From: Pseudomonas delhiensis
GTDB lineage: Bacteria > Pseudomonadota > Gammaproteobacteria > Pseudomonadales > Pseudomonadaceae
Length of the DNA stretch: 64,000 nucleotides
Assembly (NCBI RefSeq): GCF_900187975.1
Contig: NZ_FZPC01000009.1
Location: 1-64,000 of the forward strand
Direction: 5' to 3'
Every line of letters starts with the position of its first letter. The first letter of the stretch is position 1. The notes below the pieces were generated by a model that did no database searches, was not told where the DNA came from, and was given only the letters and a program-made list of their open reading frames with translations. The position numbers and the translations under genes are program-made. Below, one piece after another: positions 16,706 through 25,808 of this stretch.

Positions 16706-17716
16706 TCAGGGCGTGACCTGGTGCATCGGCCAGGCCCGGAACTCGAACGGGATGCGCCCGTCCAGGCGGTCGCGGCGCGGCGTCAGGCCGAAGCGCTCGC
16801 GGTAGATGCGGCTGAAGTGCGACTGGTTGGCGAAGCCCGATGCCACGGCGATCTCCATCAGCGACATATCGGTCTGGGTCACCAGGCAACGGGCGCGATC
16901 CAGGCGGATGTCGCGGTAGTAGAGCGCCGGGCTCTTCTGCACGATCTGGTTGAACAGGCGGTCGAGCTGGCGCTGGGAGATGCCGATGCGCTCGCAGATG
17001 TCCGGGATCGGCACCGCCTCCTCCAGGTTCTGCTCCATGATGCGGATGGCCTGCTTCACCAGGTCCGGCACTGTGTTGCCCAGCGGCTGTGGCGCCTCGG
17101 GGTTCTGCTGCGTGCCCAGCGGGCGCAGGCGCTCGTGGAACAGGTAGCGGGCCGTCTCGTTGGCCAGGGTATCGCCGTGCAGCGAGCGGATGACGTGCAG
17201 CGCGCAATCGGTGGACGCGGCGCCGCCGCAGCAGGTGATGCGCTTGCCGTCCATCACCAGCATGTCCTCGCAGATCTCCACCTCCGGATACAGCTCCTTC
17301 AGCGAATCGATGTGCTCGTAGTGCCCGGTGGCGCGCTTGCCGTTGAGCAGCCCGGCCTCGGCCAGCAGGTAGACGCCAGTGTCCAGCGCGCCGAGCACCA
17401 CCCCTTGCCTCGCCCACAGGCGCAGCGCGGCGCTCAGCGCCGGGCTGTGCAGCGTCTCCGGGTTCCAGCTGGAAGACAGCATCACCAGGTCGGGCACGCC
17501 CTGCACCTGGGCCAGCGCCCGGGTGCCGGTGCTCATCGCATTGCTCGCCACCACCGGACCGCCGGCCATCGACACGACTTCCCAGTGGAAATGGGTGTGC
17601 CCGCTCAGGTAGTTGGCCGCGCGGAACGGGTCGATGAAGGCCGTGGTGGCCGCGAGGTTGTAGTGCGGGAACACCAGGACGAGGATCGAGAACGGCGCGG
17701 CGGCTTCGGCGGGCAT
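16706..17716 (-). CDS. cdhR: GlxA-type AraC regulator, CdhR-like
   Basis: A 336-residue regulator with an N-terminal DJ-1/PfpI-like class I amidotransferase domain (about 10-190) and a C-terminal AraC double helix-turn-helix (about 235-325; SLMEIAVASGFANQSHFSRIYRERFG). This architecture is shared by CdhR, GbdR and SouR, which sense carnitine, dimethylglycine or betaine and sarcosine in Pseudomonas. Its place immediately upstream of a carnitine-type operon makes a CdhR-like activator the natural reading. The effector is inferred. Confidence 0.75.
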   Translation of the reverse strand: MPAEAAAPFSILVLVFPHYNLAATTAFIDPFRAANYLSGHTHFHWEVVSMAGGPVVASNAMSTGTRALAQVQGVPDLVMLSSSWNPETLHSPALSAALRLWARQGVVLGALDTGVYLLAEAGLLNGKRATGHYEHIDSLKELYPEVEICEDMLVMDGKRITCCGGAASTDCALHVIRSLHGDTLANETARYLFHERLRPLGTQQNPEAPQPLGNTVPDLVKQAIRIMEQNLEEAVPIPDICERIGISQRQLDRLFNQIVQKSPALYYRDIRLDRARCLVTQTDMSLMEIAVASGFANQSHFSRIYRERFGLTPRRDRLDGRIPFEFRAWPMHQVTP

Positions 17717-17861
17717 TGGGGGTCTCCGTAGCGGCCCGGAGGGCGGGGCTGCCGGGGAGAAATAGCACAGATCGCCGGGGCCCGCGCGGTCGAAACGACA
17801 TCGCACGACGCAATGAAAAAAGCCCACCGCCAAGGTTGGGCTTCCAGGCACCGCCCAGGCC

Positions 17862-18620
17862 TCAGAAAGGCAACGGCAGCTTGGCCGTGCGGCCGCCGTC
17901 CACGACTATCACCTGGCCGGTGATGAAAGCCGCAGCGTCGCTGGCCAGGAACACGGCGACGCCGCCGATGTCCCCGGGCTCGCCGGTGCGGCCTGCCGGG
18001 TGCAGCTTCAGCAGGCCTGCGTGTGCCAGTTCGGGTTGCGGCTGGGCCTGGATGTACGCCTGGCTCAGTTCCGAGTTGATCCAGCCCGGGGCGATGGCAT
18101 TGCAGCGGATGCCGTCGCGCCCCAGGTCCACGGCCATTGCCCGGGTAAAGCCGTGCACGCCCGCCTTGGAGCCGCAGTAGGCCGTGTGCCAGGGGTTGGC
18201 GCCGAGGCCCTCGATCGAGCCGATGTTGACGATGCTGCCACCGCCACGCCGGCGCAACTGGGGCAGCAGCGCCTTGGCCAGGAATACCGGGGCGCGCATG
18301 TTGACGGCCAGCATGCGGTCCCAGTCGTCCTCGTTCATGTCGTCCAACGACTTCTCGAACATGAAACCTGCGTTGTTGACCAGCACGTCGGCCCCGCCGA
18401 AATGCGCCTCGACGGCCCGGGCGATGGCATAGGGCGCCTCGCGCTCGCCCAGGTCGGCCTGGCACCATGCCACCCGCGGGTTGGCGCTCAGGTCCTCATC
18501 CAGCGGCTGGCGCTGGGCGACCAGCACGCGAGCGCCGGCCTCCAGCAGCTTGTCGCTGATCCCGCGGCCGATGCCGCGCCCGCCGCCGGTCACGACGGCT
18601 ACCTTGTCATTGAGCAGCAT
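17862..18620 (-). CDS. SDR-family oxidoreductase
   Basis: A 252-residue classical SDR with TGGGRGIG, NNAG, GSIEG with catalytic Ser, YCGSK and a C-terminal DGG. It lies 10 bp from the SDR gene upstream, so the two are likely co-transcribed, and it precedes the CdhR-like regulator by about 145 bp. The substrate is unknown. Proximity to carnitine-type genes suggests a hydroxylated or keto quaternary amine, or stereochemical inversion through a keto intermediate as a working idea. Confidence 0.8.
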   Translation of the reverse strand: MLLNDKVAVVTGGGRGIGRGISDKLLEAGARVLVAQRQPLDEDLSANPRVAWCQADLGEREAPYAIARAVEAHFGGADVLVNNAGFMFEKSLDDMNEDDWDRMLAVNMRAPVFLAKALLPQLRRRGGGSIVNIGSIEGLGANPWHTAYCGSKAGVHGFTRAMAVDLGRDGIRCNAIAPGWINSELSQAYIQAQPQPELAHAGLLKLHPAGRTGEPGDIGGVAVFLASDAAAFITGQVIVVDGGRTAKLPLPF

Positions 18621-18630
18621 GCTGGCCTCC

Positions 18631-19398
18631 TCAGCCCGAAACCGGTTTGGCGCCGGTGACTTCGAGCGTTTCCGCGGCGATGTAGCGCGCCTGGTCGGAG
18701 GCAAGGAAGGCGATCACGTCGGCGATGTCCTCCGGTTCCGCGATGCGGCCAAGGGGCACGGTCCTGTTCAGTTCCTCGATGGCCTTCTGCGGGTCCAGGC
18801 CACGGCGCTCGAAGCCGCTGCGGATCATCGGCGTGTTGATCTCGTGCGGGCACACGGCGTTGACGCGGATGCCGAAGGGCGCGGCATCCCGGCCCAGGTT
18901 CCTGGTCAGCGCGGCCACCGCGCCCTTGCTGGTGCAGTAGGCGACATGTCCGGGCCCCGGATAGATGCCCCACACCGAGGAAGTATTGACGATGGCGCCG
19001 CCGCCGCGCCGCTTCATGTGCGGTATGGCCGCGCGGCAGAGGAAGAACACGGCGTTGAGGTTGACGTCCATCGCCGTGAACCACATCTCGTCGGTGGTTT
19101 CCTCGACCGTGCCGCGGGGGATGATGCCGGCATTGTTGAGCAGGATGTCGACGCCGCCGAAGCGCTCGACCGCCCGGGCGACGATCGCCTCGCAATATTC
19201 CTTCTCGCGCAGGTTGCCGGCCAGGCATTCGGCCTCGGCGCCCAGGGCGCGTGCCTCGTCGACCATGGCCTGGCAGCCCTCGGTATTGATGTCCGAGATC
19301 ATCAGCCGAGCCCCTTCGGCGGCGAACAGCCGTACCAGCGCCTGGCCCACGCCGCCGGCACCACCGGTAATCACGACAATCTTGTTTTCGAACCGCAT
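18631..19398 (-). CDS. SDR-family oxidoreductase
   Basis: A 255-residue classical SDR with TGGAGGVG, NNAG, catalytic Ser in TSSVWG and YCTSK. Two departures are visible: VCPHEINTPM replaces the usual VCPG segment, and the C-terminus ends VTGAKPVSG without the DGG turn. It is therefore not a simple duplicate of its neighbour. It is the first gene of the minus-strand block and is divergent from a LysR gene, which is likely to regulate it. Confidence 0.8.
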   Translation of the reverse strand: MRFENKIVVITGGAGGVGQALVRLFAAEGARLMISDINTEGCQAMVDEARALGAEAECLAGNLREKEYCEAIVARAVERFGGVDILLNNAGIIPRGTVEETTDEMWFTAMDVNLNAVFFLCRAAIPHMKRRGGGAIVNTSSVWGIYPGPGHVAYCTSKGAVAALTRNLGRDAAPFGIRVNAVCPHEINTPMIRSGFERRGLDPQKAIEELNRTVPLGRIAEPEDIADVIAFLASDQARYIAAETLEVTGAKPVSG

Positions 19399-19595
19399 TG
19401 CCTTGTACCTCAGTGGGATGTGTGAGGCAGATGATCGACAGGCCGGGGGCCGGCGACAAACGACTTCTGCGGCGCATTCGATTGACTTTTGATTAACCGA
19501 AAACCCATGCATGGGAAGAAAACGATAAAGTACTGCCCTGTACACTTGAGTTTTGCTTAACTGCCCAGGCGTCCTTCCAGAGCGGGTGAACCTCC
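19399..19595. promoter_or_regulatory. Divergent SDR/LysR control region
   Basis: A 197-bp AT-richer intergenic region between divergent genes. It holds a perfect 12-bp palindrome CCCATGCATGGG at 19504-19515 and two direct copies of TTTTGNTTAAC at 19487-19497 and 19551-19561, 64 bp apart. These are candidate LysR or other regulator sites. Confidence 0.5.
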
Positions 19596-20534
19596 ATGGG
19601 CAACCTCCGGCATTCGCTGCCGCCACTGAATGCGCTGCGGACTTTCGAGGCCGCAGCCCGCCACGGCAGTTTCAAGATGGCGGCGCAAGAGCTCTACGTG
19701 ACCCAGGCGGCGGTCAGCCGCCAGATCCAGGTGCTGGAGGAGTTCTACGGGCTCAAGCTGTTCCTGCGCGGCAACCGCAGGGTCGAACTCACCGACGATG
19801 GGCATGCGTTGTACCTGGCCGCGTCATCGGCCCTGCACCACATCGCCAATGCCTCCAGCGACCTGCTGCGGCGCAACGGCCAGGATCATCTCGCCCTGAT
19901 CACCACCACGGCCTTCGCCCAGCTGTGGCTGATGCCGCGGTTGAAGCAGCTGCGCGCGCAATATCCCGAACTGCAGCTGCACCTGATCAGCACCGAGGGC
20001 AACCCCGACTACCAGGAGAACTTCACGGCGGCGGTGACCCTGGGGCTGGAAGAGCACCCGCGCTACGTGGCCGAGTACCTGTTTTCCGAGGAGGTGTTCC
20101 CGGTCTGCACCCCGGGCTTTCTCGAGCAGCATCCCCAGGTCGCGACGTTGCCGGGCCTGCTGGACGCCACCCTGCTCAACCTCAGCGCGAGCCACTGGAA
20201 AGCCAGGCTGTGGGCGCCCATCGACTGGGCGTTCTGGCTGCGGCAGTTCGGCCTGGACGCATCCAGAAGCCGGGAGACCATGAACTTCAGCCACTTCTCC
20301 ATGCTCATGGACGCGGTGCACCAGGAGGTCGGCGTCGGCCTGGCCTGGCGCCACCTGGTCCAGCCGCAGCTGGACAGTGGCAGGCTGGTGCGCCCCCTGC
20401 AGGAAACCTGCTTCGCCGACGACAGGAAGCACTACTTCGTCTGCCGCCGCGACCTGGCCGGCTCGACGGGCATCCGCATGCTGCGCGAGTGGCTGCTGGC
20501 GCAGACCCAGGCGCTGAGAAGCCCTGCCCCGTAG
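19596..20534 (+). CDS. LysR-family regulator, GcvA-like
   Basis: A 312-residue LysR regulator. The winged helix-turn-helix occupies about 8-65 (LNALRTFEAAARHGSF, VTQAAVSRQIQVLEE), followed by a two-lobe effector domain. The SLPPLNALRTFEAAAR opening is the GcvA/TrpI-like subgroup. It is transcribed away from the SDR genes and towards the convergent MmgE/PrpD gene. Control of the divergent SDR pair is the likeliest role. The effector is unknown. Confidence 0.85.
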   Translation: MGNLRHSLPPLNALRTFEAAARHGSFKMAAQELYVTQAAVSRQIQVLEEFYGLKLFLRGNRRVELTDDGHALYLAASSALHHIANASSDLLRRNGQDHLALITTTAFAQLWLMPRLKQLRAQYPELQLHLISTEGNPDYQENFTAAVTLGLEEHPRYVAEYLFSEEVFPVCTPGFLEQHPQVATLPGLLDATLLNLSASHWKARLWAPIDWAFWLRQFGLDASRSRETMNFSHFSMLMDAVHQEVGVGLAWRHLVQPQLDSGRLVRPLQETCFADDRKHYFVCRRDLAGSTGIRMLREWLLAQTQALRSPAP

Positions 20535-20618
20535 CAGGGCGCCGCCTGGCGCTGGGCAAGGCGGCGACCATCGCGGTGAAGGCCATCGCTACAGACGATG
20601 GCCATCCGGCCGCGGGGT

Positions 20619-21968
20619 TCAGGCGCCCTGCCCGGCCGCCTCGAACAGCAGCCCGAACAAGCCTTCGCAATCGGCGCTGCTGGGCAGCGCCGCTATCGCC
20701 CCGGCGATCTCCTGCCGGAGGGCCTCGTCCAGGGTGATGCCGGCCAGCAGGTCGAACTTGGCGCGGAACTCTTCGCGGCTCATGGCGGTGGCAGGGTCGC
20801 CCTTGGCCGCGGTCACCGGACTGGTGAAGACCTGGCCGTCCTTGAGCGACACCGAGACCCGCGAAAGAATCTCGTTGGGGAAGCGCGCGGAAAGCTCGTC
20901 GCTTTCGACGATGTCGACGCGCTGGCTGACGGCCAGGATGTCCGAGGCGTGCACCGCGCCCCCGGTCACTTCCAGCGGCCCCACCTGGCCGCGCACGGCC
21001 AGGGCCGCCAGCGGGAAGGCCAGGGCGTACTGCGCCTCATCGGCGTTGGCCGGCGTGTGCCCCTGCAAACGCATGGATTCGTGGAAGGTCTGCACCTTGA
21101 TGCGCTCGATGTTCTCGCCACGGATCTGCGGGTGCTCGGCAATCAGTGCGGTCAGTGCGGTCAGCGCCGGCTGGGCCCAGCGGCACACCGGCCAGGGCTT
21201 GAAGTACTGGGCGTCGATCTCCCAGCGCTGGCCCAGGTCGCACCAGTGGTCGGCGACCTCGTCGAATTCGACCGTCTCGGCTGGGGCCCCGGTGACGCCG
21301 GCCTCGGCCAGCAGCAGCGCGTTGAGGCCGGCGAAGGCGCCGGCGCCATGGGCGTCCCGCAGCATGGAGGGGTGGTCCACCAGGCGCATCATCGGGCAGC
21401 GCGGGCCGAAGTATTCAGCAATGCCCAGGGCGTGGCGGAACTGCTGTTCGTCGAAGCCCAACAGGCGCGCGCCGCCACACACCACGCCGATGCCGGAGAA
21501 TGCGCCCGAGGCGTGGTATTGCGGTGCCGTGGCCATGAGCGCGGCGCCGGCGCGCAGGGCGGTTTCGTAGCCGATGGTCAGGGCGCTGAGCAGCTCCGCG
21601 CCGCTGATGGTGCGTCCCTGCTGGCGACAGGCGTCCACCAAGGCCAGCAGCGCCGGCACCACGGTGGCGCCGGCGTGGCCCTTGGAGGTGAAGTGGCCCT
21701 CGTGGGCATCCAGGCTGTCGACGCAGAAGCCGCCGGCCCAGGCCGCGCCCAGCGGGTGCACCGCGCGGCCGTCGAACAGCAGGCGGCTGGAAAGCACGCC
21801 CGCCGGGTAGTGGTTCAAGGCATAACGGCGCAGCGCCTGGTTGGTGGCGTTGTCGCGGGCGCCGGCGGCGACGCCGAGGATGTCCAGCAGGCAGGTCTGC
21901 ATGAGTTCGCGGGTGTGCGCGGGCGCCTGCTCGAAGCGGAATTCACGGACGAACGAATAGAGCGACAT
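20619..21968 (-). CDS. MmgE/PrpD family protein
   Basis: A 449-residue MmgE/PrpD protein (PF03972), the family of 2-methylcitrate dehydratase, cis-aconitate decarboxylase and iminodisuccinate epimerase. Family segments seen include DAHEGHFTSKGHAGATVVPALLA and QYFKPWPVCRWAQPAL, which carry the His and Lys residues of the active-site cleft. It is the last gene of the ABC transporter operon, suggesting it acts on the imported compound. Within this family that would be a (de)hydration, decarboxylation or epimerisation of a carboxylate. The specific reaction is not readable. Confidence 0.8.
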   Translation of the reverse strand: MSLYSFVREFRFEQAPAHTRELMQTCLLDILGVAAGARDNATNQALRRYALNHYPAGVLSSRLLFDGRAVHPLGAAWAGGFCVDSLDAHEGHFTSKGHAGATVVPALLALVDACRQQGRTISGAELLSALTIGYETALRAGAALMATAPQYHASGAFSGIGVVCGGARLLGFDEQQFRHALGIAEYFGPRCPMMRLVDHPSMLRDAHGAGAFAGLNALLLAEAGVTGAPAETVEFDEVADHWCDLGQRWEIDAQYFKPWPVCRWAQPALTALTALIAEHPQIRGENIERIKVQTFHESMRLQGHTPANADEAQYALAFPLAALAVRGQVGPLEVTGGAVHASDILAVSQRVDIVESDELSARFPNEILSRVSVSLKDGQVFTSPVTAAKGDPATAMSREEFRAKFDLLAGITLDEALRQEIAGAIAALPSSADCEGLFGLLFEAAGQGA

Positions 21969-22035
21969 GTGGGGCTCCACAGACGGGTATCGGGAATCGG
22001 AGGAACGGGTGCCCGGCGGCGGGCACCCGTTGGCG

Positions 22036-23067
22036 TCACTGCTTGGCCTGGCTGGCGACCGCGCGCGAGGCCTGCAGCCAGCCGTCCCACTGCTGGCGGT
22101 GGGCAGCGATCCATTCCTGGGCGTGGCGGCGAACGTCGGCCGGCTTGTTCTCACCCTTCTGCATGCGCAGGTTCTGCTGGCTTTCGTCGTCGGCGCTGAT
22201 CTGCAGCTGCGAAAGGAACTTGAGCGCGACCGGGTTCTTGTCGGCGAAGTCCTTGTTCAGCAGCGCCTCCACCTTGTCGATGGCGAAGCCCAGGTTCTTG
22301 CCCTGGTAGGTGGTGTTCACGTCGTTGTTGCCGTCGGGCAGGTCGGTCTTGGGCACCTCCAGCCAGACCACGTCGCGGCCTTCCACCAGCACGCCGGCGA
22401 TCCACTGCGGCACCCAGGTGAAGTAGAGGATCGGCTGGCCCTGCTTGTAGCGGGCGATGGTGTCGGCCATCAGGGCGAAGTAGGAGCCCTGGTTGACGTT
22501 GACGCTCTTCTCCAGGTCATAGGCCTTCATGTGGTGGGAGATCACCAGTTCGCAGCCCCAGCCCGGGTTGCAGCCGGTCAGGTTGGCCTTGCCGTCGCCG
22601 TCGGTGTCGAACAGCTTGGCGATCTCCGGTTTCTTCAGGTCGGTGATGTAGCGGATGTGGTACCGCTCGGCGGTCTTCTTGTCGATCAGGTAGCCCTGCA
22701 GCACACCGGGGATCACGTCGCCGGCCTTGACCAGCGTGTGCGGCCCGTCGACCTTCTGGTAGAAGGCGTCGTGCAGCTTGTCCCAGAAGTGCACGGTGAA
22801 GTCCGCGTCGCCGTAGGACAGCGCCACCATCATCGCCGCGTATTCGGTTTCCTTCGGCTCCTGCACGTCGTAGCCCAGCTCGCGCAGCCCGGCCATGGCC
22901 AACTCGCCGCGGAAGCGCTCCTCGGCGATCGGCGGGAAGATCGGCGTGACCTTCACGCCCTCCCCCGGCTTGTCCGCCGAGGCGGCCATCCCGTACAGCG
23001 ACACCATGCCCAGGGTGATGGCCGCGGCACAGTGCACAAGCTTGTTCTTGAACGTCTCGAAATGCAT
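22036..23067 (-). CDS. ABC transporter substrate-binding protein, ProX/OpuAC class
   Basis: A 343-residue periplasmic binding protein of the glycine betaine/proline class. The N-terminus has a signal peptide (hydrophobic about 12-30, ending MAASA). Conserved parts include SYGDADFTVHFWDKLHDAF and YFTWVPQWIAGVLVEGRDVVWLEVP, with Trp residues fit for cation-pi binding of a quaternary amine. It lies about 65 bp after the permease gene on the same strand. It differs clearly from the CaiX-like protein at 8 kb, so it probably recognises another ligand. Confidence 0.8.
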   Translation of the reverse strand: MHFETFKNKLVHCAAAITLGMVSLYGMAASADKPGEGVKVTPIFPPIAEERFRGELAMAGLRELGYDVQEPKETEYAAMMVALSYGDADFTVHFWDKLHDAFYQKVDGPHTLVKAGDVIPGVLQGYLIDKKTAERYHIRYITDLKKPEIAKLFDTDGDGKANLTGCNPGWGCELVISHHMKAYDLEKSVNVNQGSYFALMADTIARYKQGQPILYFTWVPQWIAGVLVEGRDVVWLEVPKTDLPDGNNDVNTTYQGKNLGFAIDKVEALLNKDFADKNPVALKFLSQLQISADDESQQNLRMQKGENKPADVRRHAQEWIAAHRQQWDGWLQASRAVASQAKQ

Positions 23068-23131
23068 CGCTGTATACCTCTTGTTCTTTTCGTTGGGTCG
23101 GCAGAATGAATGCAAAGCAGCGGCGGCTCGT

Positions 23132-24079
23132 TCAGGCCGCCTTGTGCGGCACCGGCTGGCTGCCGAACAGACGCAGCAGCAGGCCCACCGGGCCGCTGTG
23201 GTACCAGCGGCGGCTCGGGTCGGAACGGGTGCGTTCGCCCATGGCCTGGGTCAGGCGGTCGAGGAAGATCGCCAGCAGCACCAGGCCGACGCCGCCGACC
23301 GTGGCCAGGCCCATGTCCAGGCGGCCGATGCCGCGCAGGACCATCTGGCCGAGCCCGCCGACGGAGATCATCGAGGCGATCACCACCATCGACAGCGACA
23401 GCATCAGCGTCTGGTTCACTCCGGCCATGATGGTCGGGGTGGCCAGCGGCAGCTGGACGCGCATCAGCATCTGCCGCGGCGTGCAGCCGAAGGCGCGGGC
23501 CGCCTCGATCTTGTCTTCGGGCACCTGGCGGATGCCCAGGTTGGTCAGGCGCACCAGCGGCGGCACGGCGAACACGATGGTGACCAGCACGCCCGGCACG
23601 TTGCCGATGCCGAACAGCATCACCACCGGCACCAGGTAGACGAACGCCGGCAGCGTCTGCATGGCATCGAGCAGCGGGCGCACGATGCGCTCGATACGGT
23701 CGCTGCGGGCGGAGAGGATGCCCAGCGGGATGCCGATCACGGCGCAGAAGAGTACGGAAGTCAGCACCAGCGAAAGCGTGGTCATCGACTCGGACCACAC
23801 GCCGATCAGCCCCAGCAAGGTCAGGGTGACGGCGCACAGCGCGCCCATGCGCGGCCCGGCGAGCTGCCAGCCGAACAGCGCCGCCAGCACGATGGCGATC
23901 GTCGGCGGAACGCTCTGCAGCACGTACTCGAAACCGTTGAGCACATGGTCGATGGGCCAGCGAATGGCGTGGAAGACATCGCGGAAATTGCGGACCAGGA
24001 AATTCAGGCTGGTTTCGACCCAATCGCCCAGCGGAATGACCGCGTTCTGGAAGGGATCGAGGAAACTGGACTCGGACAT
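23132..24079 (-). CDS. ABC transporter permease, ProW/OpuAB class
   Basis: A 315-residue inner-membrane permease with about six or seven hydrophobic segments. The binding-protein-dependent transport signature falls in [43 protein letters not shown] split by the EAA loop, where it contacts the ATPase. The N-terminal [18 protein letters not shown] segment is typical of ProW. It pairs with the ATPase gene about 50 bp upstream and the binding-protein gene downstream to form a betaine-type importer. Confidence 0.85.
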   Translation of the reverse strand: MSESSFLDPFQNAVIPLGDWVETSLNFLVRNFRDVFHAIRWPIDHVLNGFEYVLQSVPPTIAIVLAALFGWQLAGPRMGALCAVTLTLLGLIGVWSESMTTLSLVLTSVLFCAVIGIPLGILSARSDRIERIVRPLLDAMQTLPAFVYLVPVVMLFGIGNVPGVLVTIVFAVPPLVRLTNLGIRQVPEDKIEAARAFGCTPRQMLMRVQLPLATPTIMAGVNQTLMLSLSMVVIASMISVGGLGQMVLRGIGRLDMGLATVGGVGLVLLAIFLDRLTQAMGERTRSDPSRRWYHSGPVGLLLRLFGSQPVPHKAA

Positions 24080-24132
24080 GCTCGCTACCTGCTTCTAGGA
24101 ATGACGAGGACGGCTGTTGCGCAAGGCTGCGC

Positions 24133-25290
24133 TCAGTGCCGGCTGAGGGTCTGCAACAGCTGGTTCTTGGAGATGGTGCCGTGCAGCGCGCCGCTGCGGT
24201 CCAGAACCGGCACCGGGTAGGGCAGCTCGGCGACGATGTCGAGCACGTCGTGCAGCGGCGTGTCGGTGTAGACCGGGCGCTGCTCGTGCAGGGTGTAGTG
24301 CCCCTCGCCTGCGGCGCCGCCTTCGGCGCCCATGACGCCCATCAGTTGGTTCCGCTCGTTGACCAGGTAGCTGTACGGCACGCCGGCCCTGGGTTGCGGC
24401 CCCTTGCCGTTGAGGCGACAGAGCAGCGCCTGGTCGAGCTCGGCGACGTCGCCGGCCTTGAGCACCCGCGAGCTGTCGAAGCCCTTGAAGAAGGTCCTGA
24501 CGTAGTCGTTGGCGGGCTGGTTTAGCAGCTCCTGGGGAGTGCCGATCTGCACTACGCGGCCGCCTTCCATGATCGCGATGCGGTGGCCGATGCGGATGGC
24601 TTCCTCGATGTCGTGGGAGATGAAGATGATGGTGCGCTGCTGCTCGGCCTGCAGGCGCATCAGCTCGCCCTGCATCTCGTTGCGGATCAGCGGGTCGAGC
24701 GCCGAGAAGGCTTCGTCCATGAGCAGGATGGTGGGGTCGTTGGCCAGCGCCCGCGCCAGGCCGACGCGTTGCTGCATGCCGCCGGAGAGCTGGTGCGGGT
24801 AGCTGTGCTCGTGCCCCTCCAGGCCCACCTGGCGCAGCGCCTCGCGGGCCCGGCTGTGGCGTTCCTGCTCCCCTACCCCGGCGATCTCCAGGCCGAAGGC
24901 GGTGTTCTCCAGCACGCTCATGTGCGGCATCAGCGCGAAGGACTGGAACACCATGCCCATTTCCTTGCGCCGCACGTCGAGCAGGGCCTTGTCCGACAGC
25001 CCGGTGATCTCGCGGCCGTTGAGGTGGATGCTGCCGGAGGTGGGCTCGATCAGCCGGTTGAACAGGCGCACCATGGTGGACTTGCCGGAGCCGGACAGGC
25101 CCATGATGACGAAGATCTCGCCACGCTTGACCGAGAAGCTGGCATCGAACACCCCGACGACATGCCCGGACTTGCGGAATATCTCGTTCTTGTCAGCGCC
25201 CTTGCGCAGCATCTCCATCGCCTCGTTCGGGCGCGGCCCGAAGACCTTGAAGATGTTGCGTACCGAAAGGATATCGTCGGTCTGACTCAT
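24133..25290 (-). CDS. ABC transporter ATPase, ProV/OpuAA class
   Basis: A 385-residue ATPase. Walker A GLSGSGKST is at about 64-72, the signature LSGGMQQRVG and the Walker B LLMDEAFSALD follow, and a C-terminal CBS-type region after about 275 is present as in ProV and OpuAA. The N-terminal KVFGPRPNEAMEML region is also typical of the quaternary amine group. It is the first gene of the ATPase-permease-binding protein-PrpD operon. Its promoter should lie in the gap at 25291-25808. Confidence 0.9.
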   Translation of the reverse strand: MSQTDDILSVRNIFKVFGPRPNEAMEMLRKGADKNEIFRKSGHVVGVFDASFSVKRGEIFVIMGLSGSGKSTMVRLFNRLIEPTSGSIHLNGREITGLSDKALLDVRRKEMGMVFQSFALMPHMSVLENTAFGLEIAGVGEQERHSRAREALRQVGLEGHEHSYPHQLSGGMQQRVGLARALANDPTILLMDEAFSALDPLIRNEMQGELMRLQAEQQRTIIFISHDIEEAIRIGHRIAIMEGGRVVQIGTPQELLNQPANDYVRTFFKGFDSSRVLKAGDVAELDQALLCRLNGKGPQPRAGVPYSYLVNERNQLMGVMGAEGGAAGEGHYTLHEQRPVYTDTPLHDVLDIVAELPYPVPVLDRSGALHGTISKNQLLQTLSRH

Positions 25291-25808
25291 ACGTTCCTCA
25301 CCTTATGCTTATTCTTGTGGCCAAGGTCTTGCTGCGGGGGACCTTACGGCCTCGTAGCACCGGTACCGTCGGAAGAATCACGGCCGCTGTGGTGAGGCGG
25401 CCCTTCCGTTCTGCAGAAGCTCCTGCAAGGCTTTACAGCGGCCGTCGAAGGCGACGGCGGCGTGTCTTCAAATTAGGGTTCTGCCTGTCGAGCGTCCAAC
25501 GACATTTGTTCGCTCAAAACCATAACTTGATGTTATTGATCCGGGCCCGCGCCCTGCGCCACGGGCGTTTGCGGTGTTTGCGCCGGCCCGATGAAGCCGG
25601 GCTACCCTCGCGAATTCCCCCGCCACGGAGGCCCGCCCCGAGGGGTACGTCCCTGTAGCCCACCGGGGCTCTCGCGACATCCATGCCGCATGACCTCCTG
25701 AGCGCCGGTTTCGCTTGGCCTTCTGAAGGGGCGCTCCGGTGCGCGAGAAGGTTTCTCTGGAAGTCCGTAGGGCGCCGGCCACGCCGGACGCCCCGACGGC
25801 ACGGCCGA
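25291..25808. other. 518-bp gene-free region with a candidate operator
   Basis: No convincing gene on either strand. A perfect inverted repeat, ATAAC-TTGAT-GTTAT at 25522-25536, fits a LysR-type T-N11-A box and closely resembles the element at 27250-27264 next to the LysR gene. It lies about 230 bp upstream of the ABC ATPase start. The rest is GC-rich sequence with no other recognised structure. Confidence 0.5.
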
